This document shows positions 1 to 8,473 of a stretch of DNA of 64,000 nucleotides, piece by piece. The position numbers and the translations under genes were made by a program. Numbering within the stretch: the stretch's first letter is position 1; the number at the start of each line of letters is the position of its first letter. The stretch spans positions 4,060,384-4,124,383 of the forward strand of contig NZ_CP009268.1 in assembly GCF_000807255.1 (NCBI RefSeq). Reading direction: 5' to 3'. The notes under the pieces are model-generated. The model did no database searches and was not told the origin of the DNA. It was given only the letters and a program-made list of their open reading frames with translations. The stretch is from Clostridium pasteurianum DSM 525 = ATCC 6013. GTDB taxonomy: Bacteria > Bacillota > Clostridia > Clostridiales > Clostridiaceae.

Positions 1-27
1 TATAATATTTTTGTGGAGGGCTATGCT

Positions 28-309
28 TTGTATTTTAATTATTATGGTATAATTATGGGTTTAGTAATGCTTGTTGCCACAGGTATAGGTCATATTATTG
101 TCATTAAAGGAGAATATCACTTTGGAATGAAATTATGGCCTGTATTTCTTATAATAGGAATATTATCTTCAGTGGCTTCTATTATATTAAAAAATTTACT
201 TATTTCAGGAATCCTTGGTATTATAGGTGTAACTTTCTTATGGGCTATTTTAGAACTTTTCAAACAAAAAGAAAGAGTACAAAAGGGTTGGTTCCCTAGA
301 AAAAAATAA
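28..309 (+). CDS. DUF4491 family small membrane protein
   Basis: Predicted integral membrane protein of about 93 residues with roughly three hydrophobic segments (NYYGIIMGLVMLV, KLWPVFLIIGIL, LISGILGIIGV) and a basic C-terminus ending PRKK. The motif IGHIIVIKGEYHFG near residues 20-35 is the hallmark I associate with DUF4491. Function is unknown for the family. I chose the TTG at 28 because GGAGG (15-19) lies 8 bases upstream and the product then begins with the family-like YFNYYG; a GTG at 13 in the same frame would overlap the ribosome site, and an ATG at 23 is in another frame. The promoter lies outside the window. Ends just before a bidirectional hairpin. Confidence 0.72.
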   Translation: MYFNYYGIIMGLVMLVATGIGHIIVIKGEYHFGMKLWPVFLIIGILSSVASIILKNLLISGILGIIGVTFLWAILELFKQKERVQKGWFPRKK

Positions 310-317
310 TATAAGCG

Positions 318-358
318 TCAAATAAGGAATGATTAAATTTACATCATTCCTTATTTGA
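318..358. terminator. Bidirectional terminator hairpin
   Basis: A perfect 16-bp inverted repeat (318-333 with 343-358, 9-base loop) lies between the convergent small membrane gene and asnS. A-rich flank on one side and T-rich on the other suit termination from both strands. Confidence 0.8.
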
Positions 359-394
359 TACCTATAAAAATAATAACAATTATGTTTCATCAGC

Positions 395-1786
395 TTAAAA
401 CTCCGCTGAACCTGTAGTTCTAGGAAATGGTATTACATCTCTTATATTTGTCATACCGGTAATATACATTATAATTCTTTCAAATCCCAGACCAAAGCCA
501 GCATGCTTTGTTTCTCCATACTTTCTAAGTTCTAAATACCACCAATAATCTTCTTTATTAAGCCCTAATTCCTCCATCCTATATTCAAGGATATCCAATC
601 TTTCTTCTCTTTGGCTTCCTCCTATTATTTCTCCAACACCTGGTACAAGCAAATCTGCCGCTGCTACAGTCTTATTGTCATCATTCATTCTCATATAAAA
701 GGCTTTTATATCTTTTGGATAATCCGTTACAAATAAAGGCTTTTTAAAAACTTTCTCAGTTAAATATCTCTCATGCTCAGTCTGAAGATCTATTCCCCAT
801 TTAACCTCATACTGAAATTTTTCATTTGACTTCTTAAGTATATCTATTGCCTCAGTATAAGTTATTTTTCCAAAGTCTGAATTCACCACATTTTGTAATC
901 TATCAAAGAGAGTTTTATCAATAAACTTGTTAAAAAACTCCATTTCCTCTGGTGCATTTTTCATAACATATTTTATTATATATTTAACCATGTCTTCCGC
1001 AAGTGCCATATCATCATTGAGATCTGCAAAGGCTATTTCTGGCTCAATCATCCAAAATTCTGCTGCATGTCTAGCAGTATTTGAGTTTTCTGCTCTAAAG
1101 GTAGGTCCAAAGGTATATACATTTCTAAAGGCCAATGCAAATGTTTCTGCTGATAGCTGACCACTGACAGTAAGATTTGTCTCTTTTCCAAAGAAGTCTT
1201 TTGTATAATCTACTTTTCCATTATCATCTTTAGGTACACCATTTAAGTCTAAAGTGGTCAATTTGAACATTTCTCCTGCACCTTCACAATCACTTCCTGT
1301 AATTATCGGTGTATTAACATATACAAAGTCTCTATCTCGAAAAAATTTATGTATTGCAAAGGCAGCTAGTGAGCGAACTCTAAATACTGCCGAGAAAGTA
1401 TTACTTCTAGGTCTCAAATGTGCAATAGTTCTTAAATATTCTAACGTATGTCTTTTCTTTTGCAGAGGATAATCTACAGTGGAATCCCCTTCTATTGTAA
1501 TGTTTTTTGCATGTATTTCAAAAGGTTGTTTTGCTTCTGGAGTCAAAACTACAGTTCCTTCTATGCTCAATGAAGAACTAATAGCAATTTTGCTTATCTC
1601 TTTGAAGTTATCTAAATCTTTCTCAAATACAATTTGAATATTTTTAAAAAAACTTCCATCATTAATTTCTATAAACCCAAAGGCATTAGATGATCTTACA
1701 GTCCTAACCCATCCAGATATTCTTATATTTTTATTACTATATTGATCTATTTTTCTATATAATTCCTTTACAATTATGTTTTTCAT
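395..1786 (-). CDS. asnS: Asparaginyl-tRNA synthetase
   Basis: Charges tRNA-Asn with asparagine in the cytoplasm (EC 6.1.1.22). The 463-residue protein has an N-terminal OB-fold anticodon-binding domain (about residues 15-105) and a class IIb catalytic domain. Motif 2 is visible as [16 protein letters not shown], and motif 3 as [12 protein letters not shown] near the C-terminus, followed by RDVIPFPRT. Length is normal for bacterial AsnRS, and the C-terminus matches AsnRS rather than AspRS. AGGAGG lies 8 bases before the ATG. A consensus sigma-A promoter lies about 190 bases upstream. The divergent neighbour is asparagine synthetase, giving an asparagine supply-and-use pair. Confidence 0.96.
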   Translation of the reverse strand: MKNIIVKELYRKIDQYSNKNIRISGWVRTVRSSNAFGFIEINDGSFFKNIQIVFEKDLDNFKEISKIAISSSLSIEGTVVLTPEAKQPFEIHAKNITIEGDSTVDYPLQKKRHTLEYLRTIAHLRPRSNTFSAVFRVRSLAAFAIHKFFRDRDFVYVNTPIITGSDCEGAGEMFKLTTLDLNGVPKDDNGKVDYTKDFFGKETNLTVSGQLSAETFALAFRNVYTFGPTFRAENSNTARHAAEFWMIEPEIAFADLNDDMALAEDMVKYIIKYVMKNAPEEMEFFNKFIDKTLFDRLQNVVNSDFGKITYTEAIDILKKSNEKFQYEVKWGIDLQTEHERYLTEKVFKKPLFVTDYPKDIKAFYMRMNDDNKTVAAADLLVPGVGEIIGGSQREERLDILEYRMEELGLNKEDYWWYLELRKYGETKHAGFGLGFERIIMYITGMTNIRDVIPFPRTTGSAEF

Positions 1787-1974
1787 TTTTCTTACCTCCT
1801 ATAAAATATAAATAAAAAACTTTTCTACTCTGGTAATTAAAGGTATGAAAGGACAGTAAGTGTTACTACACTATCTTCCATAGAAATGCTGAGAGATTTA
1901 TCTATATATTATTTTTATAATATATACTTATATTATTATCATATTTACAATTTGTTAAGCCTATTTACAGAAAA

Positions 1975-2003
1975 ATTATAATATTTGATTTGATATATGT
2001 CAA
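1975..2003 (-). promoter_or_regulatory. Sigma-A promoter for asnS
   Basis: On the minus strand TTGACA (1998-2003) and TATAAT (1975-1980) are separated by exactly 17 bases, a perfect vegetative promoter match. It implies a leader of about 180 nt before asnS. I looked for a T-box (GGTGG-type conserved box) in that leader and could not find one. The rest of the 1787-2163 gap is AT-rich; no equally clear promoter for asnB was seen. Confidence 0.75.
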
Positions 2004-2163
2004 CTATTTACACTTTGTACTAAAATATAATTGAATTAATCCACCTGAAATAATTTATATAATCAGAATTATTTGAATTAATTGAAATTCCTGTTTATCG
2101 TAACTTATATCCACTACTTATCATACACTATATTATATATTACTAATAATGGAGATTGATATA

Positions 2164-4005
2164 ATGTGTGGAATTGCTGGCTTTGTTAATTTCAAAGAAA
2201 ATATATTATATAATAAATATATTATAGAAAATATGACTGATACTTTGAAACAAAGAGGACCTGATGAATTAGGATATTACTACTCAAAACATACACTTTT
2301 AGGTCATAGAAGGCTAGTTGTTGTAGACCCATCAGGCGGAAAACAGCCTATGATAAAAACTATTAACAATAATAAGTTTGTATTAGTATATAATGGAGAA
2401 TTGTATAATACAGAAGATCTAAGAAAAATTCTTTTATCAGAAGGCTATACTTTTGATTCCTATTCCGATACCGAAGTATTGCTGACAGCTTATATTCACT
2501 GGGGATATAAATGTGTTGAATATATAAACGGAATATATGCTTTTGCAATTTGGGATGAAAGGAATAAAAGCTTATTTTTAGCAAGAGATCCCCTTGGTGT
2601 AAAACCTTTATTTTACACTATAAAAAACAATTCTCTTATATTTGGATCAGAAATAAAAACAGTTCTTGCTCATCCAGATGTAAAACCAATATTAACTAAA
2701 GAAGGTTTAACTGAAATATTTGGTCTTGGACCAGGTCGTGCTTCAGATAGCGGTGTATTTAAGGATATACATGAAATACCACCAGCACATTGTGGAATAT
2801 ACACTCCTTATGGCTTCAAATTAGAAGAATACTGGAAATTAAAAAGTGAACCTCACACTGAAACAACCGATGAAACTGCTGAACACTTAAGAACTTTATT
2901 AAATGATGCAGTTAAAAGACAGCTTGTATCAGACGTGCCTGTAGGTACCTTTCTATCAGGAGGCTTAGATTCAAGTGCAATTTCTGCCTTTACAGCACAG
3001 GAATTCAAAAAACAGGGTAAAATTTTAGATACTTATTCAGTGGATTACGAAGACAATGCAAAATACTTCAAAGCAAATGAATTTCAACCTAATTCTGATA
3101 GTGAATGGGCAGTAAAGATGCATGAATTTATAGGCAGTAATCACCATACTATAATAAATACCAATAGAGATTTAGCTGAAACTCTAGTAGAGGCAGTAAA
3201 GGCCAATGATCTTCCTGGGATGGCAGATATAGATTCTTCCTTTTATCTTTTCTGCAAAGGTGTGAGAAAAGAAAAAACTGTTACATTATCTGGTGAATGT
3301 GCTGATGAAATATTTGGTGGTTACCCTTGGTATAGAAGACCTGAAGATATAAATGCCAATACTTTTCCATGGTCAAAATCCGTAAGTGAAAGATCTAAAA
3401 TATTAAGTGGAGATTTAAAAAATATAGATCTTGATGGCTTTGTAAGAGCCCATTACGAAAATACTTTAAAACAAGTTCCTCATCTTGATGGAGAAAGTAA
3501 ATATGAGCATAGAATGAGAGAATTATTCTATCTTAATATGAAGTGGTTTATGCTGACTCTATTAACAAGAAATGATCGTATGAGTATGGCTAGTAATTTA
3601 GAGGTAAGAATACCTTTTGCCGATTACAGATTAGTACAATATGCCTTTAATATTCCTCCAGAAATACGTTTTTGCGGAGATAGGGAAAAGGGAATACTAA
3701 GGAAAGCTTTAAAGGGAATACTTCCTGATGATATTGTCTATAGAAAAAAGAGTCCTTATCCTAAAACCTTTAATCCTGGATATACTAAAATAGTACAAAA
3801 ATGGCTTGAAAATATTTTAAATGATCCTAATTCTCCTATACTTCAATTGATCGATGTTCCTGTAGTAAGAGAGATTGTGAGAACTGGAGGTAAATCCTAT
3901 AAAAAACCTTGGTATGGTCAATTAATGACAGGACCTCAATTAATAGCTTATCTTATTCAAGTAGATACTTGGCTAAGATTATATAATGTAGATATACAAA
4001 TATAG
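2164..4005 (+). CDS. asnB: Asparagine synthetase B, glutamine-hydrolysing
   Basis: Converts aspartate, glutamine and ATP to asparagine and glutamate (EC 6.3.5.4). The start at 2164 is forced by biology as well as sequence: it gives MCGIAGF, placing the catalytic Cys at position 2 so it can become the N-terminal nucleophile, and GGAGA (2151-2155) sits 8 bases ahead. An ATG at 2149 would bury this Cys. The class II glutamine amidotransferase domain covers about residues 1-225 (RGPDE, YNGELYN). The synthetase domain carries the PP-loop LSGGLDSSAIS near 260-270 and later SGECADEIFGGY. The 613-residue length is typical. Convergent with rubredoxin across a terminator. Confidence 0.95.
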   Translation: MCGIAGFVNFKENILYNKYIIENMTDTLKQRGPDELGYYYSKHTLLGHRRLVVVDPSGGKQPMIKTINNNKFVLVYNGELYNTEDLRKILLSEGYTFDSYSDTEVLLTAYIHWGYKCVEYINGIYAFAIWDERNKSLFLARDPLGVKPLFYTIKNNSLIFGSEIKTVLAHPDVKPILTKEGLTEIFGLGPGRASDSGVFKDIHEIPPAHCGIYTPYGFKLEEYWKLKSEPHTETTDETAEHLRTLLNDAVKRQLVSDVPVGTFLSGGLDSSAISAFTAQEFKKQGKILDTYSVDYEDNAKYFKANEFQPNSDSEWAVKMHEFIGSNHHTIINTNRDLAETLVEAVKANDLPGMADIDSSFYLFCKGVRKEKTVTLSGECADEIFGGYPWYRRPEDINANTFPWSKSVSERSKILSGDLKNIDLDGFVRAHYENTLKQVPHLDGESKYEHRMRELFYLNMKWFMLTLLTRNDRMSMASNLEVRIPFADYRLVQYAFNIPPEIRFCGDREKGILRKALKGILPDDIVYRKKSPYPKTFNPGYTKIVQKWLENILNDPNSPILQLIDVPVVREIVRTGGKSYKKPWYGQLMTGPQLIAYLIQVDTWLRLYNVDIQI

Positions 4006-4014
4006 TGAATCATA

Positions 4015-4052
4015 ATTAAAGACTGGAAGCAAATTCTCTCCCAGTCTTTAAT
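4015..4052. terminator. Terminator after asnB
   Basis: A 12-bp perfect stem (4015-4026 with 4041-4052) with a 14-base loop follows the asnB stop by 9 bases and directly precedes the rubredoxin stop on the other strand, so it probably serves both. Confidence 0.75.
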
Positions 4053-4057
4053 TTATC

Positions 4058-4222
4058 CTATTCTTCTACTTCTTCAAATTGATCTTTTCCTACTCCACAC
4101 AAAGGACATACCCAATCATCTGGAATATCTTTAAAATCTGTTCCTGGATTTACTCCATTATCTGGGTCTCCATCTTCGGGATTATAAATATATCCACATA
4201 CTGTACATGTATACTTCTTCAT
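4058..4222 (-). CDS. Rubredoxin
   Basis: Small one-iron electron carrier, 54 residues. The iron site is two CxxC pairs: YTCTVCGY (Cys6, Cys9) and WVCPLCGV (Cys39, Cys42). From memory the translation is the same as the well-studied Clostridium pasteurianum rubredoxin, down to the acidic tail ending EEVEE. GGAGG lies 8 bases before the ATG. It has its own leader and is cut off from the upstream peroxiredoxin operon by a strong hairpin, so it is probably transcribed alone. Its neighbours (peroxiredoxin, glutaredoxin-like, thioredoxin-reductase-like) suggest a role in electron flow to peroxide or oxygen detoxification, which is inference. Confidence 0.98.
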   Translation of the reverse strand: MKKYTCTVCGYIYNPEDGDPDNGVNPGTDFKDIPDDWVCPLCGVGKDQFEEVEE

Positions 4223-4351
4223 AAAAACTCCTCCAATACCTTAATAAAATTTTAATGTATTTATTTTATATTACAACAATTAAGTAAATATTTCTACCTT
4301 ATTTTATAAAAATATACTTATTTAACAAAAATTTATGCAATATGAACTTCA

Positions 4352-4392
4352 ATTAAAACTTGAAATATATAGTATATATTTCAAGTTTTAAT
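4352..4392 (-). terminator. Terminator after the peroxiredoxin operon
   Basis: An 18-bp perfect stem (4352-4369 with 4375-4392), 5-base loop, lies 43 bases past the peroxiredoxin stop on the minus strand and ends in a T-rich tract. Confidence 0.8.
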
Positions 4393-4434
4393 AATAAAAT
4401 TTAGTCTAGTCATATAAGATCAAATCCCCATAAA

Positions 4435-4971
4435 TTATAAGTTGTCATCTCCTTCATGCCAATCTAAAGCACACATTCCACCAGTTTGAAATGCCTTTAA
4501 TACACGAAGAGTTTCATCAACACTTCTTCCTACATTAAGATCATGCACTACAGAATACCTAACTATTCCTTCAGGATCAATTATAAATAGTCCTCTTAGA
4601 GAAATACCTTCTTCTTCTATCTGTATTCCATATTTTGTACTCACTTCAGTAGTTTTATCGGAGGCAATTGGAAAATTAATTTTACCAAGTCCCCCCTGTT
4701 TTATATCTTGATTAATCCAAGTCTCATGAGAATATTGACTATCACAACTTACCGCTAATAATTCAGCTTTTAAATCCCTAAATTCTTCAGCCCTTTTGCT
4801 AAAGCCTGTAATTTCAGTTGGGCATACAAATGTAAAATCTAACGGATAAAAAAACATTACTAGCCATTTTCCCTTATAATCTCCCAGTTTAACTTCAGTA
4901 AATCCTCTTCCATCACCTTTGACAGCCTTCATTTCAAATTCTGGTGCTGGCTTTCCCACTAATCTCTCCAT
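4435..4971 (-). CDS. Two-Cys peroxiredoxin (AhpC/Prx1 type)
   Basis: Thiol peroxidase that reduces hydrogen peroxide and organic hydroperoxides in the cytoplasm. The peroxidatic Cys lies in FYPLDFTFVCPTE (about residue 50) and the resolving Cys in GGMCALDWHEGD near the C-terminus, so it is a typical two-Cys enzyme. The 178-residue length fits the Prx1/AhpC family. It is the last gene of an operon with a glutaredoxin-like protein and a thioredoxin-reductase-like flavoprotein. That pair probably replaces AhpF as its reductant, as in the C. pasteurianum Cp34/Cp9/Cp20 system known from the literature. Confidence 0.93.
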   Translation of the reverse strand: MERLVGKPAPEFEMKAVKGDGRGFTEVKLGDYKGKWLVMFFYPLDFTFVCPTEITGFSKRAEEFRDLKAELLAVSCDSQYSHETWINQDIKQGGLGKINFPIASDKTTEVSTKYGIQIEEEGISLRGLFIIDPEGIVRYSVVHDLNVGRSVDETLRVLKAFQTGGMCALDWHEGDDNL

Positions 4972-5025
4972 AAAATCTCCTCCTTTTGTTCATCATATAC
5001 CATATATACCATACCAAAAAGTAGT

Positions 5026-5253
5026 CTATTTCTCTATTAGTTTATCTATTTCTGCCTTGTTAAATCCAACTATTATATTACCATCTATATTTATAACTGG
5101 CACTCCTGATTGCTTGGATAAGCTACGCATTTCTTCTCTTTCCTTCATATCATCAGCTACATTTACATCAACAAAATCTATATTTTTTGATTTTAAATAT
5201 TCTTTTGTCTTTTTACACCATGGACATGTTGGTGTGGAATATATTTTAATCAT
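5026..5253 (-). CDS. Glutaredoxin-like protein (Cp9 type)
   Basis: A 75-residue redox protein with the active site TCPWCKKTKEYL (CPWC near residues 10-13) and a thioredoxin fold ending in the conserved cis-proline GVPVINIDG. It most likely accepts electrons from the flavoprotein encoded one base upstream and passes them to the peroxiredoxin. This matches the Cp9 partner known from C. pasteurianum. Stop and start of the neighbours nearly touch, so translation is probably coupled. Confidence 0.9.
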   Translation of the reverse strand: MIKIYSTPTCPWCKKTKEYLKSKNIDFVDVNVADDMKEREEMRSLSKQSGVPVINIDGNIIVGFNKAEIDKLIEK

Positions 5254-5254
5254 A

Positions 5255-6181
5255 TTATTTACCTCCTATATATTTTTCAGCCATTAGTGCAGCAACAGTG
5301 CCATCACTAACAGCTGTAGTTAACTGTCTTATAAGTTTAGACCTTACATCTCCAGCAGCAAAAACTCCCTTTATATTGGTTTCCATATTTTCATCGGTTT
5401 CTATATATCCCCATTTATTTATATTAATAGAATCTTTAAAGAGTTCCGTCTTAGGCTCATAACCAATATAAACAAAAACTCCATCTGCTTTCAATTCTGT
5501 TTTCTGTTTTGTCTTTACATTTTCTACTACTATTTTTTCAATCTCATTTTCTCCAACAATATTTCTTATCTCACTATCCCATATTATTTTTACATTTTTA
5601 TGTTTAAACAATTCATCCTGTGAGTACTTTTGTGCTTGAAGATAGTCAAATTGATGAACTATAGTAATATTTCTAGCATATTTAGTTAAGAATATAGCTG
5701 CTTCTACAGCAGAATTTCCACCGCCCACAACAACCAAATCCTTTCCTTGGTATAGAGCTCCATCACATAACTCACAATAATGAATAACTTTTCCATGGAG
5801 TTTTTCTTCTTCTGGAATAGGCAGTCTTCTGCTTTTGGCTCCTGTAGCTATTATCAGCGCCTTAACTTTATATATTACATCCTCTGTTTCTATAATTTTT
5901 TCATCATCAGATAATTTAATTTTTTCTATATTACTAAATTGATCTATATTTACTCCAATGCTTGCTGCATGCTCTTCCATTTTATCTGCCAAATCAGCAC
6001 CAGATATAACATTAAATCCCGGGAAATTTTCTACTGTATAAGTTTCCCTAATTTGTCCTCCTACAAGTTCATTTTCTAAAACTAAAGTATTGAGTTTAGC
6101 TCTTATTGCATAAATCGCCGCCGTAAGTCCCGCGGGACCTGCTCCGATTATAACTAAATCAAGCTGCTTCTCTTCTTTCAT
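5255..6181 (-). CDS. Thioredoxin-reductase-like flavoprotein (Cp34 type)
   Basis: FAD-dependent pyridine nucleotide disulfide oxidoreductase, 308 residues. The FAD site GAGPAGLTAAIYA is at the N-terminus, the redox-active disulfide is CELC (HYCELCDG, about residue 135), the nucleotide site is GGGNSAVEAA, and the second FAD motif is GVFAAGDVR. The arginine-rich HRR motif that binds the NADPH 2'-phosphate in classic TrxB is replaced by HQFDYLQAQ, which agrees with the NADH preference I recall for C. pasteurianum Cp34. First gene of the Cp34-Cp9-peroxiredoxin operon; a PerR-like inverted repeat lies about 90 bases upstream. Confidence 0.92.
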   Translation of the reverse strand: MKEEKQLDLVIIGAGPAGLTAAIYAIRAKLNTLVLENELVGGQIRETYTVENFPGFNVISGADLADKMEEHAASIGVNIDQFSNIEKIKLSDDEKIIETEDVIYKVKALIIATGAKSRRLPIPEEEKLHGKVIHYCELCDGALYQGKDLVVVGGGNSAVEAAIFLTKYARNITIVHQFDYLQAQKYSQDELFKHKNVKIIWDSEIRNIVGENEIEKIVVENVKTKQKTELKADGVFVYIGYEPKTELFKDSININKWGYIETDENMETNIKGVFAAGDVRSKLIRQLTTAVSDGTVAALMAEKYIGGK

Positions 6182-6268
6182 GTCATAAACACCACCATAT
6201 AATTTATATATTAGACTACCTTTATATTTTAATATATAAAGATGTTTTTTACATTAACAGCATTAAAC

Positions 6269-6281
6269 AATAATCATTATT
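6269..6281. promoter_or_regulatory. Possible PerR/Fur-type box
   Basis: AATAATCATTATT is a perfect 6-1-6 inverted repeat upstream of the peroxide-defence operon. It matches 5 of 7 bases in each half of the PerR consensus TTATAATnATTATAA. The whole region is very AT-rich, so chance is a real alternative. Confidence 0.35.
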
Positions 6282-6489
6282 AATTAATATAGCCTTTTAC
6301 TTATATTAATTATTATAATATAACAAAAAAAAATATGCAATATGCACAGCATTGCTTTTTTACAAAATTACCAATATTTTATTAAGTACATAATCACTTT
6401 TTTCATTCTCTTTAAGTTTATATCAAATTAAATATATTATTCAATTTTATACTAAAAAATATATTTTCTCACACATATTTTTTTTATAT

Positions 6490-6512
6490 GAATATCATAT
6501 TATTGTAAGTTA
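6490..6512 (+). promoter_or_regulatory. Possible sporulation (sigma-E/K-like) promoter of cotJ
   Basis: Ahead of cotJA the sequence carries CATATT followed by CATATTATT, loosely like the sigma-E pattern (ATATT then CATACAAT), with a slightly long spacer. The rest of the 6182-6533 gap is AT-rich DNA with no ORF. Assigned mainly from the gene's known mother-cell role. Confidence 0.25.
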
Positions 6513-6533
6513 AAATTTAGAGGTGAATATATA

Positions 6534-6830
6534 ATGTATGAAAATTTTTTCCCATGTATAAATCCTGAAATGATGAGAGGTAATGAAAATATTTCTCATA
6601 ATAATATATATGATAATCCACAGAAAAATAATATAGAAATTAATAATAACAACAACCAAATAAACAATGTTAAAGGAGATTCAGCTGGTTGTGGCTCAAA
6701 TCCAATGAATCTTGAACTAGCTAGAGCATATATGCCTATTCAAACTTATGTGGGAATATTACCACTAAAAGAAGGTCTAAAAAGAGGCAGTGTATTCCCT
6801 AATATAAATCTTAGATACCCTAGATTATAA
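6534..6830 (+). CDS. cotJA: Spore coat-associated protein CotJA
   Basis: A 98-residue protein whose C-terminal half has the CotJA signature (LARAYMPIQTYVG followed by LKEGLKRGSVFPN). The N-terminal half is low-complexity, rich in Asn. CotJA is a mother-cell product needed for assembly of CotJC into the spore coat. GAGGTGA lies 8 bases before the ATG. First of three tightly spaced genes in the order cotJA-cotJB-cotJC. Confidence 0.9.
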   Translation: MYENFFPCINPEMMRGNENISHNNIYDNPQKNNIEINNNNNQINNVKGDSAGCGSNPMNLELARAYMPIQTYVGILPLKEGLKRGSVFPNINLRYPRL

Positions 6831-6850
6831 AATGGAATGGAGGAATTAGT

Positions 6851-7123
6851 ATGGCAAAATCATTAAAAGACCTATCTCGAGAAGAATTAATGGATAATAT
6901 TCATCAGCTAAAATTTGCTGCTGTAGATTTAAATTTATATTTAGACACACATCCTGATTGCAAACCAGCATTAACTGATTACAATAATATAACCAGTGAT
7001 TTAAAAGCTGTAATAGCTATGTATGAAAAAAAATATGGTCCATTAACTAACTTCGGAGGTGCAGAAAGCAAACATCCCTGGTCTTGGGTAGATGAACCTT
7101 GGCCTTGGGAAAGCGGAGAATAA
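6851..7123 (+). CDS. cotJB: Spore coat protein CotJB
   Basis: A 90-residue protein with LMDNIHQLKFAAVDLNLYLDTHPD and the tryptophan-rich tail PWSWVDEPWPWESGE, both typical of CotJB. Works with CotJA and CotJC in the spore coat. GGAGG precedes the ATG. Twenty bases separate it from cotJA. Confidence 0.92.
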   Translation: MAKSLKDLSREELMDNIHQLKFAAVDLNLYLDTHPDCKPALTDYNNITSDLKAVIAMYEKKYGPLTNFGGAESKHPWSWVDEPWPWESGE

Positions 7124-7153
7124 ACTATGTGGAAAATAGGAGGAAAATAAATT

Positions 7154-7726
7154 ATGTGGAATTACTCAAAAAATCTGCAACACAAAGTAAAAATTAAAAA
7201 TAAGGATATAAGAATGGCTAAATTTTTAGTAACTCAATACGGTGGACCTGATGGAGAATTAAGTGCTGCTATAAGATATTTAAATCAACGTTATACTATG
7301 CCAACAGGTAGTACTAAAGGACTTTTAACAGATATAGGTACAGAAGAATTAGCACACGTAGAAATTATATCTGCTATGGTTTATCAACTTACTAAAGATG
7401 CCACCCCTGATGAACTAAAAGCAGCAGGTCTCGGCGGTCATTATGCTCAACACGATCATGCTTTATTCCCAACAGATGCTAATGGTGTTCCATGGACAGC
7501 AGCTTATATTGGTACCCTAGGTAATCCAGTAACAGATTTACATGAAGATCTGGCTGCTGAACAAAAAGCTAAAGCAACTTATGAACATCTTATAGACTTA
7601 ACAGATGATCACGATGTAAAAGATGTTTTAAAATTTTTATGGGCTAGAGAAGTTGTACACTACCAACGTTTTGGTGAAGCTTTGGAAAGTGTATATGATT
7701 TAAATAAAAGCAAAAGGATATTCTAA
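7154..7726 (+). CDS. cotJC: Spore coat protein CotJC, manganese catalase family
   Basis: A 190-residue ferritin-like four-helix protein of the dimanganese catalase family. Visible metal-site elements are GPDGELSAAIRYLNQRY, the ELAHVEI motif (EExxH-like, near residue 70) and the late E/H pair in WAREVVHYQRFGEAL. It sits in the spore coat and may remove hydrogen peroxide. AGGAGG lies 8 bases before the ATG. Last gene of the cotJ operon, followed by a terminator. Confidence 0.93.
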   Translation: MWNYSKNLQHKVKIKNKDIRMAKFLVTQYGGPDGELSAAIRYLNQRYTMPTGSTKGLLTDIGTEELAHVEIISAMVYQLTKDATPDELKAAGLGGHYAQHDHALFPTDANGVPWTAAYIGTLGNPVTDLHEDLAAEQKAKATYEHLIDLTDDHDVKDVLKFLWAREVVHYQRFGEALESVYDLNKSKRIF

Positions 7727-7818
7727 AATTTTACAAAAGGTTTAAAAATTAAAATACTTAAATTTATATAAATTAATACTTAATTCACAACAATTTATAA
7801 TAAATAAACTTTAAATTC

Positions 7819-7859
7819 AATAAAGCTTTTTCTCATTGATACAGAGAAGAAGCTTTATT
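7819..7859. terminator. Terminator after cotJC
   Basis: A 16-bp stem with one G-T pair (7819-7834 with 7844-7859) and a 9-base loop stands between the convergent cotJ operon and the next minus-strand gene. Confidence 0.75.
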
Positions 7860-7929
7860 ATAAAAAATTTAATATTTTTATACATATACTCTAATTTTAA
7901 ATTCTATTAAATTGTAATATATGATATAA

Positions 7930-8469
7930 TTATTTAGATTTATTCCCATTAAACATATGATCCATATCTATTGGATTTTCTTTAGCTGTTAAATCTTCTG
8001 GATCAATACAATACACAGCTACAGTCTTATTATCAAAAGATGAATGATATTTACCTATAAACTGTTTTGAAAGAGGATTTTTAAAAAAATTAGGCATAAA
8101 CTTTTCTACAAGCTGTGTAAGTACTTGGGCCTTTTCTTCTAAATCCTCCACAAGAACTGCCTTACCAAAAATAACAACACTTAAATAAGAAGTGTCACAT
8201 TTACAAGGTACTGGATCAGTTACTGTACCAAATTCTTCAAATATAGTAAAACAAACAGAAGGTTTTTCTGCAAGTATTGTATTCTTCTTACCACTCCCCA
8301 TACCGTGTATATAAATTTTATCATTATAATATAAGTAATTCATAGGAAGTGCATAGGGATTTCCTTCCTTATCACACATACTCAGTGTACCTACTCTTTT
8401 TTCAACTAAAAAGTTCTTAATTCTTTCTTTATCTTCACATATTCTTTGCGTATATTTTATTTTTTCCAT
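7930..8469 (-). CDS. Pyridoxamine 5'-phosphate oxidase family flavoprotein
   Basis: About 179 residues with the split-barrel FMN-binding fold: RVGTLSMCDKEGNPYALPMNY, then YNDKIYIHGMGSGKK and CFTIFEEFG. Family members of this type often bind FMN or F420 and include NimA-like proteins; the substrate cannot be read from sequence. The ATG at 8469 is preferred over 8514 because AGGAG lies 7 bases before it and the longer version would overlap the upstream gene. It starts 4 bases after the stop of the amidotransferase-like gene, so the two are probably cotranscribed. Confidence 0.8.
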   Translation of the reverse strand: MEKIKYTQRICEDKERIKNFLVEKRVGTLSMCDKEGNPYALPMNYLYYNDKIYIHGMGSGKKNTILAEKPSVCFTIFEEFGTVTDPVPCKCDTSYLSVVIFGKAVLVEDLEEKAQVLTQLVEKFMPNFFKNPLSKQFIGKYHSSFDNKTVAVYCIDPEDLTAKENPIDMDHMFNGNKSK

Positions 8470-8473
8470 ATTA

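Noticed and set aside
927-1472. Plus-strand ORFs of 72-77 codons inside asnS
   Set aside because: They are antisense shadows of a strongly conserved gene, with no ribosome site.
1787-2148. T-box or TPP riboswitch between asnS and asnB
   Set aside because: A CTGAGA-like stretch and an AGTGT/ACACT hairpin occur, but the conserved T-box sequence and the remaining thiamine motif are absent.
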